64,000 bases of DNA, from contig CM059971.1 in assembly GCA_030490835.1 (NCBI GenBank), forward strand, positions 58,638,012-58,702,011, read 5' to 3'. Shown here one piece after another: positions 25,801 through 40,800 of this stretch (positions within the stretch are counted from its first letter, which is position 1; every line of letters begins with the position of its first letter). This DNA is from Annona cherimola (lineage: Eukaryota > Streptophyta > Magnoliopsida > Magnoliales > Annonaceae). The notes under the pieces were generated by a model, which worked only from the letters and a program-made list of their open reading frames with translations, searched no databases and was not told the origin of the DNA. Both the position numbers and the translations under genes were made by a program.

Positions 25801-28800
25801 TTTTTCCGTTCAGCCACCCCATTCTGTTGAGGGGTATAAGGGCATGATCATTGAGATATAATGCCTTTTTGTTGTAAGAAAGCTTGGAAATCATGTGACA
25901 TATACTCACCTCCATTATTAGACCGTAAAACCTTAGTGGATGTGGAAAATTGAGCTCAATATAAGCCACAAAACTTCTTAAAACAGTTAACACTTCAGCT
26001 TTAGTACGCAGAAAATATATCCATGTGAAATGACTATAGTCATCAATGAATGTTACGAAATATTTATACTGCGCATGGGAAATGATAGGAGTAACACCCC
26101 AAACATCACTATGTATAATCTCAAAACATGTATTAACACGAGTACCATAAGTAGGAAAAGGTAACACTTTACTCTTTCCCAGTTTACAGACAGAGCAATC
26201 AAGAGATAAACTGTTAGAAGAACACTGATTGCCAAGAAAACCATGCTTCATTAAATGAGACAATATCACATTTTTGGATGACCCAATCGTTTATGCCAAA
26301 CGTCAACCTTATTTTCAATAATAATAGAAGCCAAAGACAAAGTTCTAGGAATAATAAATTGCAATGGAAATAATCTGCCCACTTTAGGCCCCCTCGCGAT
26401 CACCTTCCCCGACCCCTGATCCTGCACAAGACAACCACGACGAGAGAAATTTACATTACAGTTATTATCTACCAACTGCCCAACTGAAATTAAACTAGTA
26501 GACAATCCAGGAGAGACAAATACATGACGAAAGGAAGGTCCAATATCACCAATGGCTGTAATTGGAAGATTACTTCCATTAGCAATCTGAATATTTTGTT
26601 TACCAGTATACTTTCGAAGATTATGCAGCCAATCAGATGATCCAGTCATATGATTTGATGCCCCAGAATCAACAAACCAAGGAGAAGAAACAATCTTACT
26701 TTGACCATGAAGTCCAAGAGTAGAGAATGCTGTGATAATCATCTGTTGGACCATTTCTGGAGTAACAAAAGACTGATTTGTGCCAGCAATTGTGGTTGTA
26801 GATATGATGTTGGTAGGTTCTAAGATAGCAGCCTGAAAAGCTTGGCCTTGTCGGTTTTCTGGACGTGTAGGACATTGCTTGATAATGTGTCCATTCTGTT
26901 TACAATAATTGCAGAATTTCTTACCACAATTGCGGGCAATATGCCCGAACTCCTTGCAACTATAGCACTGCATTTGTCCCTTTCCTCGATTCTTCCCTTG
27001 AGCAGCATGAGCAACATTAACAACCTCAGATGTCTCTTTGGACGAACCAAGAATAGCTTGTGTAGCCATTCTTTGTTCTTCACGCAACAATTCACCAAGA
27101 CATATATCCAAGGAAGGGACAGGATTTCTATTCAGTAATCCAGCCCGTGCAACTTCAAATTCTGGCCTCAGTTTCATCAAAAACTGATCACGCCTACTAT
27201 CTTCATGAACCGCTTGAAGACTGGCTAAGGCCTCATTAGGTACCTTTGAATAAATAATACCAGAATATTCGCTCCATAGATTAATAAATCCAGAATAATA
27301 CTGCTCAATAGAGAGATTACCTTGACTGAAGTTACTAATCTCAAGTTCTAGTTGAAATCGTCTTGCAGTGTTAGCTTGATGATATATGCGTTGCAGATAA
27401 TCCCACATTTCCTTAGCTGTACTAAAGGAACGTAAATTGTTCACCATATGAGCTTCAATAGAACCTAAAATCCAAGAGATGATTCGAGCATCCTTTGCCT
27501 CCCATTGACTAAGTTCTGTACCTTCTTTAGGAGTAGGAGCAGACCCGTCAATGTGATTCCAAAGCTCCTTCCCTTTCAGAAACATTCTAAACTGAAATTC
27601 TCATGCTGCATAATTCTTCCCTGTAAATTTGATAGCCAACGTTTCTGTAGATATTCTTCCAAGAAAATTCTCAGCAGACATTCTTCCAAAAAAATGAAAT
27701 CTCAAAGCCAGAGTTGTTGATCAGAAATTAATCAACCCAAAAAAATGAAAGCAAACCAGAAACCTTTGGAAGACAGAAGCAAAAACGAAATCTCAAAGTC
27801 AGAGTTGTTGATCAGAAATTAATCAACCCAAAAAAATGAAAGCAAACCAGAAACCTTTGGAAGACAGAAGAAAAAAAAAAACTGACAGATTCGAAGATTC
27901 AGCTATGAATTTCAAAGGCAGGCTCTGATACCATAACAAAGTTTGAGAAAATGGTTTTTTTGAGAAACTGGTTTTCCCTTTTTTTTGATGATCTTTCCTT
28001 TAAATAAGAATTGTTGTACAACCTATTTTAGGCAAGAAAATATTTACAGCAATTACACTAATTACTGCTAATCTATTTTAGGTAAGACTATATACACAAA
28101 TTATGATAAATTAGATCTTCAAATCTCAGCCATGATTTCTGTCATAATCTTAGCAATTGACAGCTCACAACACATGCCATTGATAAAATCTCAGCCATGA
28201 TTTCTGCCATAATCTTAGCAATTGACAGCTCACAACACAGCTCACAACCTCTGCCATTGATAATCTAATGGTTGTTAAATACTCCTTTTGGAAGTCAACT
28301 TTCCAAGCAAGAGTGCTTTTCATGACTTTTTAAATATATAATAATATAAATATGTTAAATAAAAATTATTATGTGAGGGTAGTGCTTTAATGTTGTCACC
28401 AATGCAAAAAGATTTTGGTGCCCAGAAAGCCCATTTTGATAGTCAAATCAAAATCCAATCAGCTCATTGCATTTAAAATTATCATTTTTTAATTAGGAAA
28501 CCAAGTTTCAAGCTAATCAAATATTTGCATTCGCATTTTTTATCAAAAAAAAAAAATTGCATTGGCTCATACAATAATGGCACAAATCAGCGTAAAATAA
28601 TTGGTTAAGTTATGCATTAATCTTTAAATTGTGAATTTAACATCTAAGTCATCTAAAATGTTATTGCTATATAAATGAATGACTACAAGTATTATAACAT
28701 TCCATAATATATATATATATTGAGAATTCTTTTATGAAACCCTTCTTCTATGTAGCTTGTCTATCTTTAATATCTTGATAATTTATGGAAAATTCACTCC

Positions 28801-31800
28801 ATTATTATATTTAGCATCATTTCTATTATTATAGAAACTCTTTCATTTGTTTAGTATTACTGTATATGAGACCTATCTATGAATGTGTAAAATCAATGTA
28901 ACAAGTAGTATTTTCAACATCTAAACCATCTAAAATATCACTACTATGTAAATAAATGATTTTATAAAGTATTATTACATTTTAATATATATTTGAATGG
29001 ATTTAAGCATTTTTCCTAATTTATATATGGATATACCTATTTTTGAGCAAATGTAGCCTATACACATATTTGATTTGGATTATGTTAAATAAAATGAATC
29101 GATTGGATTTTGCATCCATCATTAATATCTTAAAATTTGAGGGGGTTATATGGAATCGTTTATATGTAACCCGATTACATAGAAGCGGAGCCCTATATAT
29201 AAATGGATCTAAGTTTTTTGATAATTTACGCTTGATTGTATATATATTTTTAAGTAGGTATGGTCCACCCAAGGTTTTTGTTTTGTTTTGATGGGTGTCC
29301 ACCCAAGACTTTGATTCAAATAATTTTTAGTATCATGATAAAACATTCTTAAGCAAAATGAGTGGATTGGTTGTTGATTTAACTGTCAAATTGGGCCACA
29401 ATGGGGAGGAAACCCCTGGAAAATTTCGTTGTGCCAACATCATCGAAACACCGCCTATTACATAATATATAATATGTATTATAGTATATAATATAACACA
29501 TATATCAATATGAAAATATTGTATAACAAAAGATAATTGTGTATGTAAATTATATTCATATATAAATATATATTTGAAAATGACAAAAAAAAAAGAAAAA
29601 TATCAAAAGAACATTTATTCTTAGAAATACTCCTCATGTTAAATAAATAGATTTGGTGTCTTTCAGATTTTGTAGATTTTTACCATAAAAATTATTAAAA
29701 TCTAATTTCCTTATATTATAACAGGAAATAGAAGAAAATACCTTAAATATAAAAACTATTATATAGAAATCAAATTAATATAATATTTCTCAAATTTCTA
29801 TATAATATAATTATTATATATTAAAAAGAAACATGAGAGCATGCTTGATTGGAGAGTCTAACTGCCCAAGGGAGTGTTCACCGACTGTTTGGTGGAAGTT
29901 CATGGCTATCGCATGGAATCGAAGACATGTTAAAAATCTTTTGTATAAATTAAAAAAAAAAGTTGGCATAGATGCAAATATTTCACTTTTGAGTTGCCAT
30001 GGATGCAAATAACCTCTAGAATAAATAAAATTTGTATCACAAGAAAGAGAGATCATCATCCAACTCCTACAAGTTGTGTCACAGACAATAGTTGCAAACT
30101 TTTAATGAGCTTGATTATATACTTCGTGATTTATTTTAAGTGAGAATGCATTATTCATTTTTTTACAATTAGTTGTATTTTTTATTTTTCTTTGTAAACA
30201 TGTTTTTTTAAGTGTATTCAGTCCATATATTAAGTTTTGCTATTTTACAATACTTTTACATATTTATTTTTTGATTTTTAAAAATCAAATTTTTAAGGGA
30301 TGAAAAATGACATAAATGCCCCTTAAATTGATGATTTTTTAAAATAAAAAATAGATGTGTTAAAGTATTGTAAAATGACAAAACTTGGTTATGAATTAAA
30401 TATGCTTAGGAAAACATATTTATGAAAAATAAAAGAATCCTAAGCATATTTATGAAAAATAAAAGAATAAAATAAATGAATAATGTATTTTAGCTTAAAA
30501 TAAATCATGATGTATATAATCGGGCTCTAACTTTTAAAGTCTTGATGTTCATAAGAAAACATCAAACAGTTGATACTTGAGAGGTTAAAAATGCATATTG
30601 CAGAATGTGCTATACTGTTGACGCAAATAATGCTGCATCATGACAAAGGTGAATAATTAATGGTATCTGAAAATTATGTCCCATAGATAGACCTCAGGCG
30701 GAGTAAGGGACATCATACTTCCCCATGATTACTGTACAAGAAGTCAATGGAAGAGGGAATTCAATAAGAAAGCTGTGTGATCAACCACAACACAAGTAAC
30801 ATAATATTGGGCATTCAAGGAATAAGATCTGTGGTTAAGAAGTGATAAAACCATAATAATAACAGCAACACAGATAAAACTGCAGATGAATGCATGCAAG
30901 GAATCAGGAGTTGAATAAGTAATATTTAATATGATGGAGATAGTTGGCATGAGATTCTTTTACGTTAACCATTTGGTAAGATGTTAAAAAAAAAAACACT
31001 TTCCACTCTTTCCTACACATCTTTTGATATGCCTTGACATCTTAATTACCTAACTATCTTGTTTTGTTTATTATTGCCTCTATGCTCCAATAAATTTTCA
31101 AATATTTTCACATACTCCTATCTTATCTATTTTATTTTTATTTTCTTTTAATTATTATCTCCACCATATTATGTCGCTCTCTTACTTTTAAAAATTTCTC
31201 TCACCTTTACTTTTTACTTCATACCAAATGGTCCCTAAGGGTCTATTTAGGAATGTGTAAAAGTTTTAGGGTGTGTTTGGGAAACGATGAAACTTTTGGA
31301 TGAAATGTTTTGGTGTACAAGTTGTTAAATTAATAGAAAATAATATGATATAATAGGAGGTAAAGATAAGATACAAAAAGAATAAAGTTAAAATAGATAG
31401 GCTAGTTGTATCGGTAGTTGTGTAAAAATGATTATAAAATAGGATAATTGGATAGGAAGATGTGAAGAAATAATTTTAAAATAGGGTAGTTATGGAGAGT
31501 GAAAAGTTTTAGTTTGACATTTTTTTTTCCATTGCCAAACACACCTTTAAAAAAATTTCTATTTCTTCCTACACAACTTAAATATCTAATTGTTTCTTAC
31601 ATTTGTAATTCAATAATTTTTTACAACTTTTCATATAACCGCTTTATCTTTTTAACTTTATTCTTTTTGTTCCTAATTATTACTTTTATCATATTATATT
31701 ATTTTCTCACTTTTTAAAAATTTTTACCTTTTTCACTGATGGAGGACGGGTAAACAAGAAGATAGAAGAAAGACAAAAGAACCTCTCAAGGGGATGAGAG

Positions 31801-34800
31801 GAGAAGAAAGAGAGAGAAAGAACAGAAGAATAAAGAGGAGAAAATAAGGAGGAGAAGTAGTAGAGAAACTAGAGGAACACTTTTTTAATAATCACACTAT
31901 TATGCTCCTTAGAGCTTACAGAGATTGTATATATAGGTGAAAAGGCCACCTTATTCTAGCAATACTTATTAAAGAAATAATCTCTTGAGAAAAGATTTCA
32001 TATTTTAAGTAAACTTCTAAGCGAATGAAACTTAAAATAGATACAAATTTATTTTAAGATGTTTTACGATATTCTAGAAGATCTTCTAGTATCTTCTAAA
32101 GATTCTGACAAAACCAAGATAGAAACAGACATTGTAAAACAATCTAAACTTTTAAGTTATGAAAGTGTCTTCTGCCCGCATCACCCATTTTGTCACTTTT
32201 ACTTTTACATCTAACATGTGAAAAAAAAGAAGAAACTTTATACTATTTCTGACACACTTTTTGATATAATTTGACATCTCAACTATGTAAGTATTCTACT
32301 TTTTCCAATCATTACATCTACATTCCAATCATTGTTTCACATCTTTCCATATAGTGAACGTATCTATTTTATCTTTATTCCTAAACATTACCCCCATGAC
32401 ATCATATGACTCTTTACTTTTTCAAAAATTTTATTACATTTTTCTCCACATTTTTTTTTTCTGTTTTCTTTTTACACATCTTACCAAATATTTTGGATGC
32501 CTATTTACTTGTTTTATGTTCCTTATGTCAAATGTTTGGTGGGGTAAGGTTTTGCTGTGTGCCTGGTGCTACCTGCCTAATTTGTATTCCTATTTACATC
32601 TATTATCTTTAATGAAATTATCAAGTTCTATAAGGCATGATGTTCTTAATCTATTATTATTCAATTAAGGTTATGGCACTATTCCATTAAAAAAAAAGGT
32701 TACGGCACTATGTGTGAATTTTGATAGGTGTTAGGTAACTCGATGCTCAATTATGTTGAACATTTATGTTTATTATTAATTGTTTAAACTAATTGCATTT
32801 TATTGGTTGAACGATTAGACTGATGAGTCCATTTGCCATACATCTTACTCATGCTTGATGCATGGGTCTGACTCTATTTCTAGGATATATCCGAAAAACC
32901 AGTGTTATAATCACCTTATAAATATGTATTTAAGATCATCATCAAACTGTGTAGGTTCGGTCAACTGCAAGAACTTGCTACAGGATGTTCGCAAAAACTT
33001 GGCCAGAGCGGTCCCGGCGTCTCTATTCATCCTTTGATCCTGCTGTACAAAGGGTATTTACTTCTTCTAGTTTTGGGTGAATGTCTACTCTCCTCCCTCA
33101 GCAAAATCATTGTTTAATGTGGTATAATTTCAAACAGCTGATAAATGATGAGGATGGAGGTTCGCACAGAAGATATGCTTCACCTTTGCTCCGTGAAAGA
33201 GGCCAATCACCTCGTACTCAGTCTCAGATACTCTCTGCAGACTTACAAGGATTTGGCACTTCTGCTATAGTTGCAATGGATAGATCTGCAAGTTTATCTT
33301 CTGGAATGTCACAAACTTCTAGCAGTATGCTCCTATCACAAACCAAGTTACTTGAAAAAGGTGCAGAACGAAGCCTTGAAAGTGTACTGCATTCAAGCAA
33401 ACAGAAGGTTACAGCCATTGAAAGCATGCTGAGAGGTTTAGATATGCCTGAGCGATTCGTTTCTGTTTCACGTTCAACTAGTTTGGACCTAGGTATTATC
33501 TGGCCTATCTAATCAAATGCCGGTGTGTGTGAATGAATAGTTTTATGAAAGCTTGTTCTCGTTTCTCATTACTAGGAACATTAATGTGGCTCACCGTCCG
33601 ATTATATTTATCTTCTTCTGTCATTTGTATGACCTCTTAAATCTTCTGTTTTCCCTAGTGCAGGAGTTGATGCTCCAACTTCCCGTGACCCACCATTCCC
33701 TCCTGCTGTTCGTGCCAGTGACCATCTTAATCTGCATAATTTGGATTTGGTACCTCCTGTTGCCACTGAAAGTCCTAAAGATAGTGCCCATAATGGCAGC
33801 TCAATCTTCTCTGATCTCATCACCACGCAGATCCAACCTTCCAAAGATTCTGAAAGAGTATCATATTTTAATAATCTGAAAACTGATCTTTCATCAAACA
33901 TGGCCAAAAGGTCTTCTATAAGGCCACTAGAAGGAAGTTCTGCTGAAGAGAATACTGATCATAGGCTTATTAGGAGGTTTCCAAATGTGCAAATTGATAA
34001 ACAGTTCACGGAGGCACCTTATCGAGATTCTGGTTCAAGGGATACTCATGGAAGCTATATTCCTAATTTTCAGAGGCCACTATTGAGAAAGCAAGCAACT
34101 GGGAGGACATCTGCAGGAAGCAGGCACAGTTTCGATGATAGCCAATTATCTTTTGGTGATATGCCGAGCTACATGGATGGTCCGGCTTCTCTTGGTGAAG
34201 CTCTCACTGAGGGGCTTAGTCCCAGTTCTGATTGGTGTGCAAGGGTGGCTGCTTTTAACTATCTCAGAACCTTGTTGCAGCAAGGTCCAAAAGGTATTCA
34301 GGAAGTCGCACAGAATTTTGAGAAGGTGATGAAGTTGTTTTTTCAGCACTTGGATGATCCCCACTATAAAGTAGCCCAGGCAGCTCTCACAACTCTTACA
34401 GAGATTATTCAGACTTGCAGAAAGCCTTTTGAAAGTTATCTGGAACGGACTTTGCCTCGTGTCTTTTCAAGGTTGATAGACCCAAAAGAGGTTGTTAGGC
34501 AACCCTGTTCAACAACCTTAGAAATTGTTGGCAAGGCTTATGGAATTGATTCTCTCCTTCCTGCTTTCTTGCGTTCATTGGATGAGCAGCGATCGCCAAA
34601 GGCAAAACTAGCTGTGATTGAGTTTGCTATTAATTCCTTCAACAAGCACTCAGTGAATTCTGAAGGTCATGGGAATAGCAGTTTCCTGAAGTTATGGTTT
34701 GCCAAATTGACACCTCTAACACATGATAAAAATACAAAACTGAAGGAAGCAGCCATTACCTGCATTATTTCAGTGTATTCTCACTATGATTCAGCCTCAG

Positions 34801-37800
34801 TACTGAACTTTATTCTGAGTCTATCAGTTGAAGAACAAAATTCACTGAGACGGGCACTTAAGCAGTACACACCACGCATAGAGGTGGACCTAATGAACTA
34901 TTTCCAGAATAGAAAAGAACGCCAACAACGTCCAAAAATCCTGTATGACCCATCGGATTTAGCTGGCAGTTCTCCTGACGATGGATATGTGGGTACGTCA
35001 AAGAAAAGTCACCATTTTGGAAGGCATTTAGGTGGTTCCATTGACAGCGACGGTAGCAGGAAAATTGCCCCAATGATTGGATCAATGCAGATTAGTGACT
35101 CTATTGGTCGTGCTATTTCTGATGACACGCATGAGCACTTGTATCAAAATTTTGATGATGTTTCAAGCCATGAGGATTATTCCAGAGGCAGGGATCTTAA
35201 TGGCATCAGCAATTCTGCAGCAGATAATGGGAGTTTCCGTACCAACCATAATCAAGATTTGGATCACTGCACAGATTTCGAGGGCTACTCAGTGACTCCA
35301 CATTTGGATGTGGATAGGCTGATAAATTTTGATGCTAAAGGAGGCATCAGATTGAGGGCCGGAACTGAAGGACTTCCTACTCTTGATATTAATGAAGATA
35401 AATTGGCAACTATGGGCAAGTCAACCCTAGAATCATGTCCTAGCATTCCTCAGCTTCTCCATAAGGTGGGTTATGGCATTGAGGTTTTTTAGTAGCTTCC
35501 AGGTTGTATGCTGTATGATTTTCATCTCACATGCAAGGGGTATTGTTTGTGAATCATAATACCAGAGTTATTAACCTGTTGTTTTTCAACTTGGTCTTCT
35601 AATACAATTCTTGCCCTTCATAGATTTGCAATGGAAATGTTGAGAATTCAGTTGTAAGTAAACAAGGAGCCCTTCAACAGTTAGTTGAAACTTCCATCAC
35701 CAATGATCTCTCAGTGTGGGCCAAGGTGAGATCACATTTAAAACTTAAACCCCATGACTTTTTTGATGATGCATGTATCTTGAACTTCAAGTTGTCATTT
35801 CCCTTTGCTGTCATGGGGCCCGAGGTTTTATGTTCTTGGTTTAGTATCTCTCTTAGGTTTGACTGTCAATTTCTGTATCGAATTTAATGGTAGATCTTTT
35901 AATTACACTGGTCAATCTAGAAAATTCCTTTTTAAGGATTATTACACAATTGATTACCATTTGCAAAAATATTTTCAATAGTCAGGACAAGGAAGATATG
36001 GACAGGAAGAAAAGAAATTTTTATCATTACATTAATTAAAATTGGCTTGCCAAGCTATTGTAGACCTCAAAGCTTGATGATCTAAATGGTCTGCATTTCT
36101 TGATATCCTTATATAGTTATATGCCTTTGCTCTTCTTCAGTACGTACAATCCCAAATGAACTAGTCCTATCTCAGACCCAAAAACAAAATCATCATTCAC
36201 TTTCTTTCCTCTTACCCCCTTCAATACAAGTAGACTTTTGCTTAAAACCTCCCATGATGATGAATGTGGTGGCACAAGTAAGCTGATGAAGCGATTGAAA
36301 GACTAAAATGATGAAGACAATCAAAAAGTAAGATGACGAAAACTATTGAAGAAGCAAAACGATGAAGAGAATGAAAAGAGTAAAACAATGAAGGTATTTG
36401 AAGGAATGAAGATGATCAAAAGAGCAAGACTTGATTATGAAAGGAGAAAAATGATGAAAATGATTGAAGGATTATGATGATGATGACAATCAAAGAAGTG
36501 AGATCATCAATACAATCGAAGGAGCAAGATGATTAAGATGACCGAAGGAAGGAAGACGATGACGATGATGATCAAGTGAGCAGCCTATGGCAAAGACAAT
36601 TGAATGAACACCATGTGATGCATTGGGGACACAAGACTAAGTCGACAACTTATTTCTTATGAAAGTAGAAATTAATTTGGTAATAATTCTTGTTTAAATA
36701 CTCTTTGTTGATATTCTTAGAAAATGGAAGTTGCGCTGGTAGCAAATTGGAAGATGGATGATGGTCATTTGGAAATAAAATACTAGGTTTTCAATTCTAA
36801 TACAAAGAATTGAGAAAAAAAATAAAAGAAAAATGAGGAGGTCCTCTATGAGGGATGGGAAGAAAAGAAGGGAGAAAAATAGATGAAGTCAAGTTTTTGA
36901 GGTCGAATTGAAGCAAAAGTGGAGTATCTTTTTTAAAAAAAAAAAAAAAAATCTACTCAACAAGCAATATCAAAACAAACCTAATATAATGTCTCCCTCT
37001 TTGTAGAAGGAAAATGGGTGAGAGAATAATGCAAACCTAACATGTTACTCGTAATGAGTCTTAAAATGAAATAAATCAAATACTAAGTCTAATCAAGTTG
37101 ATTTATGCCACATAAGATATGAATCAGTTTACATTCCCAAAGTGACTTAATATTGAAAAATCTCAAATAAAACACATCTAAAAATTACTTAGTCTAGGTA
37201 AGTCTAGGTAGCCTGATCACGTGTGAGCAACCCATCTCAAAATGATGTGAGCCCATCACGTATGTTACCCATCATCACATGCGAGTAGCCCAACATATAT
37301 TATATTGTCTTCATCATCATGGTCCTTTGATTGCCTTCACAGTCTTCCCTCTTTGATTGCCTTCAGTGTCTTCAATCATCTTCATTGAATTGCTCTTCCA
37401 TTGTCTTGCTCCTTTAATCATCTTCATCATCATGAGAGGATTCAAACAAATTTTTCGACTTAAAGATTATGCAGGATTATGTCTCTGCAAAGTGAATGAG
37501 GCACAATTCACATGCAAAATGATTAGAAAGGAAGAAGGTGATACTGCATACACATAAGGGTGCAAGTGGGTTATATTTCTATAATTATTAGATACAAGTA
37601 AAAAGATTACTAACTATCATTATTATATGCAATAAACATGTAATTAGATATAATAAAGGCCAATGATTTTATACGGATGCTTGTACTACAGTCCAGTGGC
37701 TAAAAAATTACTTTTAAAATTTTTATGTTTTTTATGAATTTGCAGGCCCCACCTAAATCTTCATTCCTATGAAATTTGGCAAAATTTTGAATTTGTTTAG

Positions 37801-40800
37801 TATTTATTTTAATTTTTTAAAACCAAATTTCAGCACACGATTATGCGTGCTCTTGAGATTTGATTTTCAAAAATCAAGATAAAATACTGAATAAATTCAG
37901 AAATTGCCAACTTTCACTAAGAAGAGGAGTTTATGTGGGGCCCACATATTTACACAATATAAGAACCCTATAATAAAAACATTTTATGAAACAAAACGAT
38001 AAAATGTGATTGATTATCTATAATGAAAATATTATTTCATGAATGACATTAACTAAAAATGGTTTTTTTTTTTTTGTGATGAACAATTAAATTTACAATA
38101 ATAAATATTCTCAATTTTGTCTTAAAAATAAATTATTCTTTCCTTTTAATTATTTAGATTTTTAATCATTAATTTTTGAAAAAGTTTTCAACTCGAGATT
38201 AGGGTTAATGCAAACGTGAGTTTCATGGATGTTTTGGACATGAGTTGGAACACCACAATCCACTCAACCAACCTGCAATTTAGTAGCAATAATATTGTGC
38301 AAATACTCATGTGTTTGTAAATGTGATAAAGGGATTGCAATAATTCAACTACGAATATGAAGTACATGCAATACAAACGATTAGACATTGAATTTACACC
38401 ACTATTCATAATGTCCAAAAATGCATCATGATTGTGTGTATGTTCTACAGTTCACATTTTACATCTGCGAAGGGAAAACCCTTGATTAAGATAACTAAAC
38501 ACGATAATCCCCTTGAAATGTAAATAAAGTAGTAAATGCGCGACATCGAGGTCATAACTTGATGCAATGGATGCAACGGTGCAGTGCTTGTTTTAGAGAT
38601 CATAGCTTTGATGAGTTGCACTACTGAGGAATCATGGCTTTAGTATGGTGCATTACTAAAAAGTGCCACAGCTTAGGTAAAATGCATTGCTAAGTAACCA
38701 TGGCTTAAACGATGAATGGGAGTCCTGGTTATGAACATGATAAGGGATTTGCACAGTGGTCAAACACCTCATGTTTGTCTGGAGGGGAAATTACTGAACA
38801 TGTAAAGGTGAATTTTCCATTATTCATTGCAGGAAGTGATCCAGGAGCTTGGATTATTCAAGCAAACAATTATTTTGACATTTATGTTAGAAGAGATAAA
38901 AGTCAAAATTACAGTGCAGAATTTAGAAGGAGACAGTGTGCTGGAGTAGATATATTAGAAGAGACCATCCCTTCATATAATGGAATGATTTTTGCCGGGG
39001 ATTGTGTGAATGGCTTGGAAGCTTGGAGATGAGGAATGTCAATAAGATGCTCATGCGCCCAACTTAGACTAATCTTTGCAGGACTATATATGAGTTTGCA
39101 AGACTGTTGAATGAAACTGCAGGGTGGTCTGATCAGCAGTTGAGGTGCTGTTTTATGCAAGAGCTTAGAGGGGACATTTAAGCTGATTTGGAGAACAACA
39201 ATCCTCCTTTGCTGTGGGTGGCTATAGAAGAGGTAAGGAAGTTGGAGAATAGGAGGGTGCAAAAGCTAAAATGGCAACAAACTCCAGTGGGAGTGATCAT
39301 TGATCCACAACTGTAAAAGTAGCCGGAAGTATTGGAGTTAAAGATTTGGGAGTGAGGAAATTTTCTTAGGAAGAAATGCAGGCTAGGAAGGAGAAGGGTC
39401 TATTTTTCTGCTGTAATGAATAATTTTTTTTTTTTAGAAAAGGTCATGTCTCCTAATGAGCATATATTCATGATGTTGCAAGAAGAGGAGGAAAAATAGG
39501 TTGAAGGTGACAAAGGGGCGACTTGAAATGACGAGGATATTATTATGTGCAATTTTGGGCACTCAGTTTTATAAGACGATGAGGGTGAATGGGAGGACTA
39601 ATGATAGGGATTCATTAATCATCAATCCCGAAAAAAAAAATGAAAAGAGTTACATAGGTGCGGGGTTTCATAAAAGCGGAACTCTAAATTTATATGTAAT
39701 AAAATATGCTCAAACATCATATATGAATATTGATGTTGCTGTTTTAATTGGATTTTAACATTTTGCAAGAAAAATTTGGTTGTCCACAATATATATTTTT
39801 AACTCTGTTGGGTAATGCTGCTTTGATTTGCTGCATTGAACAGTTTCAGCCATAATGACTGGCTACACATACTATCTAGTAAGCAAGGTTGGTTGGGTTG
39901 GGTCAGCCCAACATTAAATTTGGGTTGCACCCAACCCAATTTTTTCGATCCATTTTACAATCCAACCCAACAAAGTAATGTTTCAATGTATTAGGATACA
40001 AAAATCTATGTTTTAAATATTTTTTTTGAAAATCTTTTATAAAATTGTTGACCTAGGTGTATTTGACTTATGTATTAAGTTTTACTATTTTTGGAGATGT
40101 ATAAATATATTTTTTAAATTTTTTAAAAATAGTGGTATTTTAGTCCTTTAAAAATGACTAAAACCTCCCTTATTTTAAAAAATCAAAAAAAAATATATGC
40201 ACATCTCCAAAAATGGTAAAATTTGGTTTACAGATTAAATACACCTAGATTAATAATTTTATAAAAAAACTTTAAAAATATATTAAAAAAGGGGATTTTG
40301 CACCCTGATGTATTGAAACATTACTCTATCATACAAGGGCCAAGATAATGTAGAAAACTTTTAGGCCATTAAGCTATTGTAATTTTACATGTAATATTTG
40401 AGGATTCTGGAGCTTACATCTTTCGATGGAGTTGTGCAATGAGAGAGAATCGTTTGGAAAGTTGTGGAAGGTGGGTTACATGCAAATTGCAAGGCTCTGA
40501 TCTTGATGGAGGACTTGATCATCAAGATCAAGTTCTATCGTGACATAGGCTGTGCACTGTGATATGAAGCTGAAAAGCATTCTCCTTGGTTACAGCTACT
40601 TGGGAGATGGAGCTGGCAGACTTTGGATGGGCAGCAAGTTTTTTTTTTTTTTTTTTTTGTTCTTTGTTTTGTTTTTTTGGGTGGTGGGTGAACATTAGTC
40701 AATTAATCATAAAGATAACTATATGCATGCCTTATTTTCTGCAAATTATGTCTGAAGATTGTTGTACCTCATTGCTTGTTGTCATCCTGATGCATTTATA

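Larger units (their letters stand above)
23320..28262 (-). mobile_element. Ty1-copia LTR retrotransposon, complete structure
   Basis: 4,943 bp with two near-identical LTRs (23320-23659 and 27934-28262), a primer binding site, a polypurine tract and a gag-pol region on the minus strand. The 5-bp direct repeat atcta at 23315-23319 and 28263-28267 is a perfect target duplication. On the element's own strand each LTR begins TATCAATGG and ends CTTTGTTA, so the termini are TA..TA and not the usual TG..CA. By eye the LTRs differ by about four substitutions and small indels, so the insertion is young. It sits in intron 11 of CLASP in antisense orientation. Confidence 0.96.
20663..32954 (+). other. 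CLASP intron 11 (12.3 kb), repeat-filled
   Basis: The largest intron. It holds a MITE (21035-21302), a 73-bp-spaced duplication (22737-22851), the Ty1-copia element (23320-28262), one copy of a dispersed repeat shared with 50.5 kb (28640-29195), a foldback element (about 30095-30540) and a cluster of MITEs (30967-32500). No host exon is missing from it: exons 11 and 12 join in phase and match the family without a gap. Confidence 0.9.

Noticed and set aside
23320..28262. LTR ends of the canonical TG..CA type.
   Set aside because: I looked for TG..CA borders, but the target duplication, primer binding site and polypurine tract all fix the ends at TA..TA.
39480..39760. An 85-residue + frame (39501-39758) as a host gene.
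   Set aside because: Low-complexity residues, no motif, and it lies in the tail of a decayed gypsy relic in an intron.
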